Part shown: in pieces, positions 5,127-8,319 of the stretch
Layout of the letters: each line of letters begins with the position of its first letter
Numbering within the stretch: the stretch's first letter is position 1
From: Holosporales bacterium
Lineage (GTDB): Bacteria > Pseudomonadota > Alphaproteobacteria > BNTO01
Direction: 5' to 3'
DNA length: 8,319 bases
Assembly: GCA_031273545.1 (NCBI GenBank)
Contig: JAISRQ010000009.1
Span: 1 to 8,319, forward strand
Position numbers and translations under genes: made by a program
Notes under the pieces: model-generated
What the model was told of the DNA's origin: nothing
Seen by the model: only the letters and a program-made list of their open reading frames with translations
Databases searched by the model: none

Positions 5127-7625
5127 TTGACTACTAAGTGCACGCAAGAAGACTCTGCTTCCACTAATGACTCCTCTGCCACTGTTGTTGCAAAAGCGAA
5201 ACATGTTGTCTCTGCCGCGCCAAGCTCGTCAGCATCCGTATCGCCCCCCCCAAATGATCGCTCATTGGGGATCCCGGGATATAACCCCCCAAATGATCGC
5301 TCATTGGAGACCCCGGGATATAACCCCCCAAATGATCGCTCATTGGGGACCCCGGGATATGCGCACACAAACGAGCCTGCCCGCAAAATGTACGGATTTC
5401 TAAAAAAAATCGCCCAACTTTTACTAAGACTGGTCCAAGTTTCAATATTTTTTTCAACCTCTTTATGTTGCATTGTTACATTTATCCTTTGTAAATACGG
5501 ACGTAATCTTCCAGATTATTTATTCTTAAAAAACTACAATTCGCCCGTAATTACGCGAATATATGACCGCATGGGAGTCCCCCTTCACGACCTTGCAGAA
5601 GAGCGCCGCATCTATACGCATTTGTCGGACATACCCCCTCTCCTTATCCGCGCATTTATTTCTGCTGAAGATAAAAATTTTTACAATCATTGCGGAGTAG
5701 ATTTGTTAAGTTTAATCAAGGCAATAATATTAAATACACTAAACAATCGCTGGCAATCAGGGCCAATTGGAAGCTCCACAATTACACAACAAGTCTCCAA
5801 AATGTTCCTTGTTGGAAATGAACACAGCATTAGTCGCAAGATAAAAGAGGCCATCCTCGCATTCCGACTCGAAAACGCCCTAAGCAAAGATAAAATTTTA
5901 GAGCTATACCTAAATCAAATTTACCTAGGGCTCGGAAGTTTCGGTGTAACAACTGCGGCACAAACCTACTTTAACAAGTCAATCCAGGAAATAACGTTAT
6001 CCGAAGCCGCCTTTTTGGCTTCCCTTCCCAAAGCGCCAAGTCACCAAAAGACACGCTATAAAAAGGTATTAGGACGACGTAATTGGGTACTAAAACAAAT
6101 GCAACAAAATAAAGCAATTTCCGCAACAGAATGCAAAGTCGCCCAAGACACAAAGCTCCCCGAATTCGACTATTCGCATTTGCACAAATACCATACCAAT
6201 GCGTACTACATAGAAGAGGCAAGAAAGGAGCTCATTCGCGTTTTCGGGGAAAAGGCCACATACACCATAGGTATCGACGCAACACTAACCATACACCCAC
6301 AAATACAAAAGCTAACGGATAAGGCGCTTCGTTTCGCTCTTGAGCAATATGACGAAAGACACGGGTGGCGCGGCCCAATTGGGCACATAGACGTGGAAAA
6401 AGAGGAAGAATGGGTTACTATTTTGAAAAAAATGCGAATATCAGGTGTGAAGATGGTTCCAGCCGTCGTCCTTTCAACTTCGCCAGCAATCGAGGTCGGC
6501 CTCCCAAGTGGGAAGCAAGTCAAGGTTGGTAACAATGTTTTTTCGAAAGATGCCAAAAACGTAGCGAGCGGAGACATCATCTATGTCCGGAAAAAGGGAG
6601 AAAAATGGTTCCTGTCCCAAATCCCTGAGGTTACAGGCGGAATGGTCGTTTTAGACGCGAAAACTGGAGAAATCCTAGGGTTAAGTGGGGGGTACTCATT
6701 TGAGCTCAGCCAGTTTAATTGCGCCACCCAAGCGTTTCGGCAACCTGGCTCCTCATTTAAGCCCTTTGTGTACTTAGCCGCCCTCGAGCATGGGTTTACG
6801 TCTAACTCCATTGTGGACGAAAAGCCCGTGTCCTTTCCTATTGCTGGAGGGTTTTACACGCCGCACAATTATAATAAGGGAGTATACGGCGGTCCAATGC
6901 CAATATCTTTAGGGTTAATTAAGTCGAGAAATGTTTTAACAGTCATCCTTGCAAATAAAGTTGGAATCCGTAACGTCGCGTCTATTGCACAGCAACTGGG
7001 TGTTTCCGACTACGTGCCTAACGAATTGCACATCGCATTAGGAGCCCACGAAACTTCTGTAATGAAATTGGCCGGAGCGTATGCGACATTCTTTAATGGG
7101 GGAAATATTGTTAAGCCAAAACTGTTCCTTAATGTGTCAAATCTGTTTGGAAATCAGGACGTTGTGTATTTGCCAAAGCCGGCTCAAACGTCTGCCTTAG
7201 AGGCGATATGCTGTTCTACAAACGCAACGGAATCTTTGCAGCGATTGATAAATGGTGCATCAAAAGAAAGTGGGATAAATCGCTCAAGCATTGACCAAAT
7301 GAAAGATATGCTTCATAGGTGTGTGACTGAAGGAACAGGGCGAGACCTAGCGCATCTTCTTCGAGAATTTCCAGTAAAAGTCTACGGGAAGACCGGGACG
7401 TCTAACGACTTTAAGGATGCATGGTTTGCAGGTGCAGTCGAGCTTGCTGATGCGTCGGAGGCAGCTGGGGCTGGAACGAATTTGCTAAAGGCAGGGCGCC
7501 CGCTTGTATTTGCTGTGTTTATCGGGTACCCAACGCCAAAATCAATGGGACTGCATGAGCACGGGTCAAGGGTAGCTATCCCTGCTGCGGATTATTTTAT
7601 TCGGAAGTTGTTTGTGGCGAACTGA
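5127..7625 (+). CDS. mrcA: Class A penicillin-binding protein (PBP1A-type bifunctional peptidoglycan synthase)
   Basis: The enzyme polymerises lipid II and cross-links the stem peptides at the outer face of the inner membrane. Numbering from TTG 5127 (832 aa): residues 1-87 are an unusual N-terminal extension holding three 13-residue repeats (40-78). A basic segment and one membrane span follow (about 102-122). The GT51 glycosyltransferase has AEDKNFYNHCG with catalytic E181, GSSTITQQ at 215-222, RKIKE at 237-241 and KILELYLN from 256. The transpeptidase has SSFK with nucleophile S542, SRN at 600-602 and KTGT from 755. All catalytic motifs are intact. Start choice matters: TTG 5127 has GGGAG 8 bases upstream; GTG 5055 is also open; ATG 5388 would give a classical PBP1A N-terminus with the repeats left untranslated. 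The frame stays open from 5055 through the repeats, which favours an upstream start. No partner genes adjoin; a weak inverted repeat (7625-7638 with 7671-7684) follows the stop. Confidence 0.93.
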   Translation: MTTKCTQEDSASTNDSSATVVAKAKHVVSAAPSSSASVSPPPNDRSLGIPGYNPPNDRSLETPGYNPPNDRSLGTPGYAHTNEPARKMYGFLKKIAQLLLRLVQVSIFFSTSLCCIVTFILCKYGRNLPDYLFLKNYNSPVITRIYDRMGVPLHDLAEERRIYTHLSDIPPLLIRAFISAEDKNFYNHCGVDLLSLIKAIILNTLNNRWQSGPIGSSTITQQVSKMFLVGNEHSISRKIKEAILAFRLENALSKDKILELYLNQIYLGLGSFGVTTAAQTYFNKSIQEITLSEAAFLASLPKAPSHQKTRYKKVLGRRNWVLKQMQQNKAISATECKVAQDTKLPEFDYSHLHKYHTNAYYIEEARKELIRVFGEKATYTIGIDATLTIHPQIQKLTDKALRFALEQYDERHGWRGPIGHIDVEKEEEWVTILKKMRISGVKMVPAVVLSTSPAIEVGLPSGKQVKVGNNVFSKDAKNVASGDIIYVRKKGEKWFLSQIPEVTGGMVVLDAKTGEILGLSGGYSFELSQFNCATQAFRQPGSSFKPFVYLAALEHGFTSNSIVDEKPVSFPIAGGFYTPHNYNKGVYGGPMPISLGLIKSRNVLTVILANKVGIRNVASIAQQLGVSDYVPNELHIALGAHETSVMKLAGAYATFFNGGNIVKPKLFLNVSNLFGNQDVVYLPKPAQTSALEAICCSTNATESLQRLINGASKESGINRSSIDQMKDMLHRCVTEGTGRDLAHLLREFPVKVYGKTGTSNDFKDAWFAGAVELADASEAAGAGTNLLKAGRPLVFAVFIGYPTPKSMGLHEHGSRVAIPAADYFIRKLFVAN
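5246..5360 (+). repeat. Three tandem 39-bp palindromic units in the N-terminal tail of the PBP gene
   Basis: Units start at 5246, 5285 and 5324 with an exact 39-bp period. Each has CCCCCCAAATGATCGC, then TCATTGG and a C/G-rich palindrome (ATCCCGGGAT or ACCCCGGGAT) running into TATAA; the third unit ends 2 bases early. CCCCAAATGA and TCATTGGGG form a near-perfect stem around TCGC. The period equals 13 codons, encoding PPNDRSLGTPGYN with small variations (GIPG, ETPG, GTPG). Four of the six frames through the unit have no stop. The first unit abuts a C8 tract (5244-5251). The unit shares its arms with the mtaB-prfA spacer repeats. Confidence 0.93.
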
Positions 7626-8038
7626 ATTGATACAACGTATTACGTCCTCTGACTCGCCAAAATGAGCCAAACGTACAATCAATTGACCAATGCGTGCACT
7701 ATTTCATAGCTTCATTAATATGTTCCTATTTGCTTCCTGGGCCCCCAATCGCTTCCCCCCTGCACGTCTTTGTTTTATAAATGAAAAGAACAGGGTACAA
7801 AATAAATGCCTCATTTACTGTACTACACAAACACTTTTTAAGTTAACTATTCTTATGACCCGTAGAATGGCTGCATAAGCTTTTTACCTTGAAGTATAAA
7901 AGGTGCTTTGATACACTGCGGAACGCGCGGGACATGACACGCAAAAACATCGAAAGCCAACGCTTTACTTGACTTGATGTGGTGCGTTTACTTCGTGTAC
8001 CCAGTTGTCTGTTGTGTATGAAATTAAGAGGAGTAGTT
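7626..8038. other. Intergenic region downstream of the PBP gene
   Basis: I see no supported gene in these 413 bases. The only structure is an imperfect inverted repeat, AATTGATACAACGT (7625-7638) against ACGTACAATCAATT (7671-7684), with 3 mismatches and no T-run; it is a poor terminator candidate. CCCCCAATCGC at 7742-7752 faintly resembles a repeat left arm. TTGACT at 7969-7974 could be a -35 for the next gene but lacks a good -10. Confidence 0.4.
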
Positions 8039-8319
8039 ATGTTCAAGTTTTTTTTAGTGGCGGTTGCTATATTTTCTGAGATTTACGATGGTTTTTCGGC
8101 TATTGAAGAGGACGGTTTGCCGTCTGTAAGGGTTCAGAACATACCCGGAAACAAGGTAGTTGGGTTAGGGATTAGGGTAATAAATTTTGGTAGTGGACAC
8201 AGAATGGTTGGTAGCACTGAAGGTCTTTCTATCGATCCGGGTTTATTCGATAAAGCTGATAAAGTGTTACAAAATATGTCAGTTGTTGCTTCTGGACTAT
8301 CCACACCTGAAGATCCTTT
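8039..8319 (+). CDS. Unrecognised predicted exported protein, 3' end outside window
   Basis: ATG 8039 is preceded by AAGAGGAG ending 5 bases upstream, a strong ribosome-binding site. The frame stays open for 93 codons to the right edge. The N-terminus is a short signal peptide: MFKFF, a hydrophobic stretch to about residue 13, and a plausible signal peptidase I site after FSA (residue 21), giving a mature N-terminus IEED. The visible mature part contains a Gly/Val-rich stretch (NKVVGLGIRVINFGSG at about 38-53) that could be beta-structured, as in many periplasmic or outer-membrane proteins. I recognise no family, and the fragment is too short to call one. It is separated from the PBP gene by about 410 bases, so it is probably a separate transcription unit. 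Confidence 0.75.
   Translation, partial: MFKFFLVAVAIFSEIYDGFSAIEEDGLPSVRVQNIPGNKVVGLGIRVINFGSGHRMVGSTEGLSIDPGLFDKADKVLQNMSVVASGLSTPEDP

Noticed and set aside
5246..5360. CRISPR array
   Set aside because: The 39-bp units abut with no unique spacers and are translated in frame; not a CRISPR.
4919..5473. Minus-strand 184-codon ORF antisense to the PBP N-terminal tail
   Set aside because: The repeats are open on this strand too; no supported start or family, and the PBP on the other strand is certain downstream.
7740..7762. Possible further repeat arm (CCCCCAATCGC)
   Set aside because: Lacks the AATGA core and has no opposite arm nearby; too weak to count.
7690..7878. 62-codon plus-strand ORF downstream of the PBP gene
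   Set aside because: No ribosome-binding site and no coherent protein features.
1..8319. tRNA, rRNA, transposase or phage genes
   Set aside because: I looked for cloverleaf-like stretches and mobile-element proteins and saw none in either strand.

Overview
The window reads as a chromosomal piece of a Gram-negative-type bacterium with moderate-to-low GC. A secreted BspA-type leucine-rich-repeat protein, a Cmk whose active-site motif reads GRDTTT, MtaB, RF1 and a class A penicillin-binding protein would fit a host-associated spirochaete (Treponema-like). That assignment rests on general family resemblance, not on a marker gene, so it is tentative.

Layout. Positions 1-588 (minus) hold the 5' part of a secreted leucine-rich-repeat protein with its own promoter; it runs off the left edge. 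After about 360 bases of intergenic DNA, cmk (to 1773) and mtaB (1786-3312) form a two-gene operon on the plus strand. mtaB converges on prfA (RF1, 3575-4654, minus) across a repeat-filled spacer that can fold into a long hairpin. A further intergenic stretch (4655-5126) carries a very small basic ORF with a consensus ribosome-binding site. Then comes a class A penicillin-binding protein (about 5127-7625, plus). About 410 bases of apparently empty DNA follow, and then the start of an unrecognised secreted protein (8039 to the right edge).

The genes are mostly housekeeping: nucleotide metabolism (Cmk), tRNA modification (MtaB), translation termination (RF1) and cell-wall synthesis (PBP1A). They are flanked by two predicted exported proteins. 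Apart from cmk-mtaB they are not an obvious functional pathway.

The striking signal is a family of short, imperfectly palindromic repeats built on CCCCAAATGATYGC and its inverted counterpart GCAATCTTTGGGG, followed by a C/G-rich palindrome and TATA. Copies occur in four settings: in non-coding DNA between mtaB and prfA; probably upstream of cmk; as an in-frame insertion inside the MtaB TRAM domain; and as three exact-period 39-bp tandem units in the apparent N-terminal cytoplasmic tail of the PBP. One copy supplies the mtaB stop codon. The behaviour resembles the Rickettsia palindromic elements that insert in frame into protein genes. I do not know whether this family has been described.
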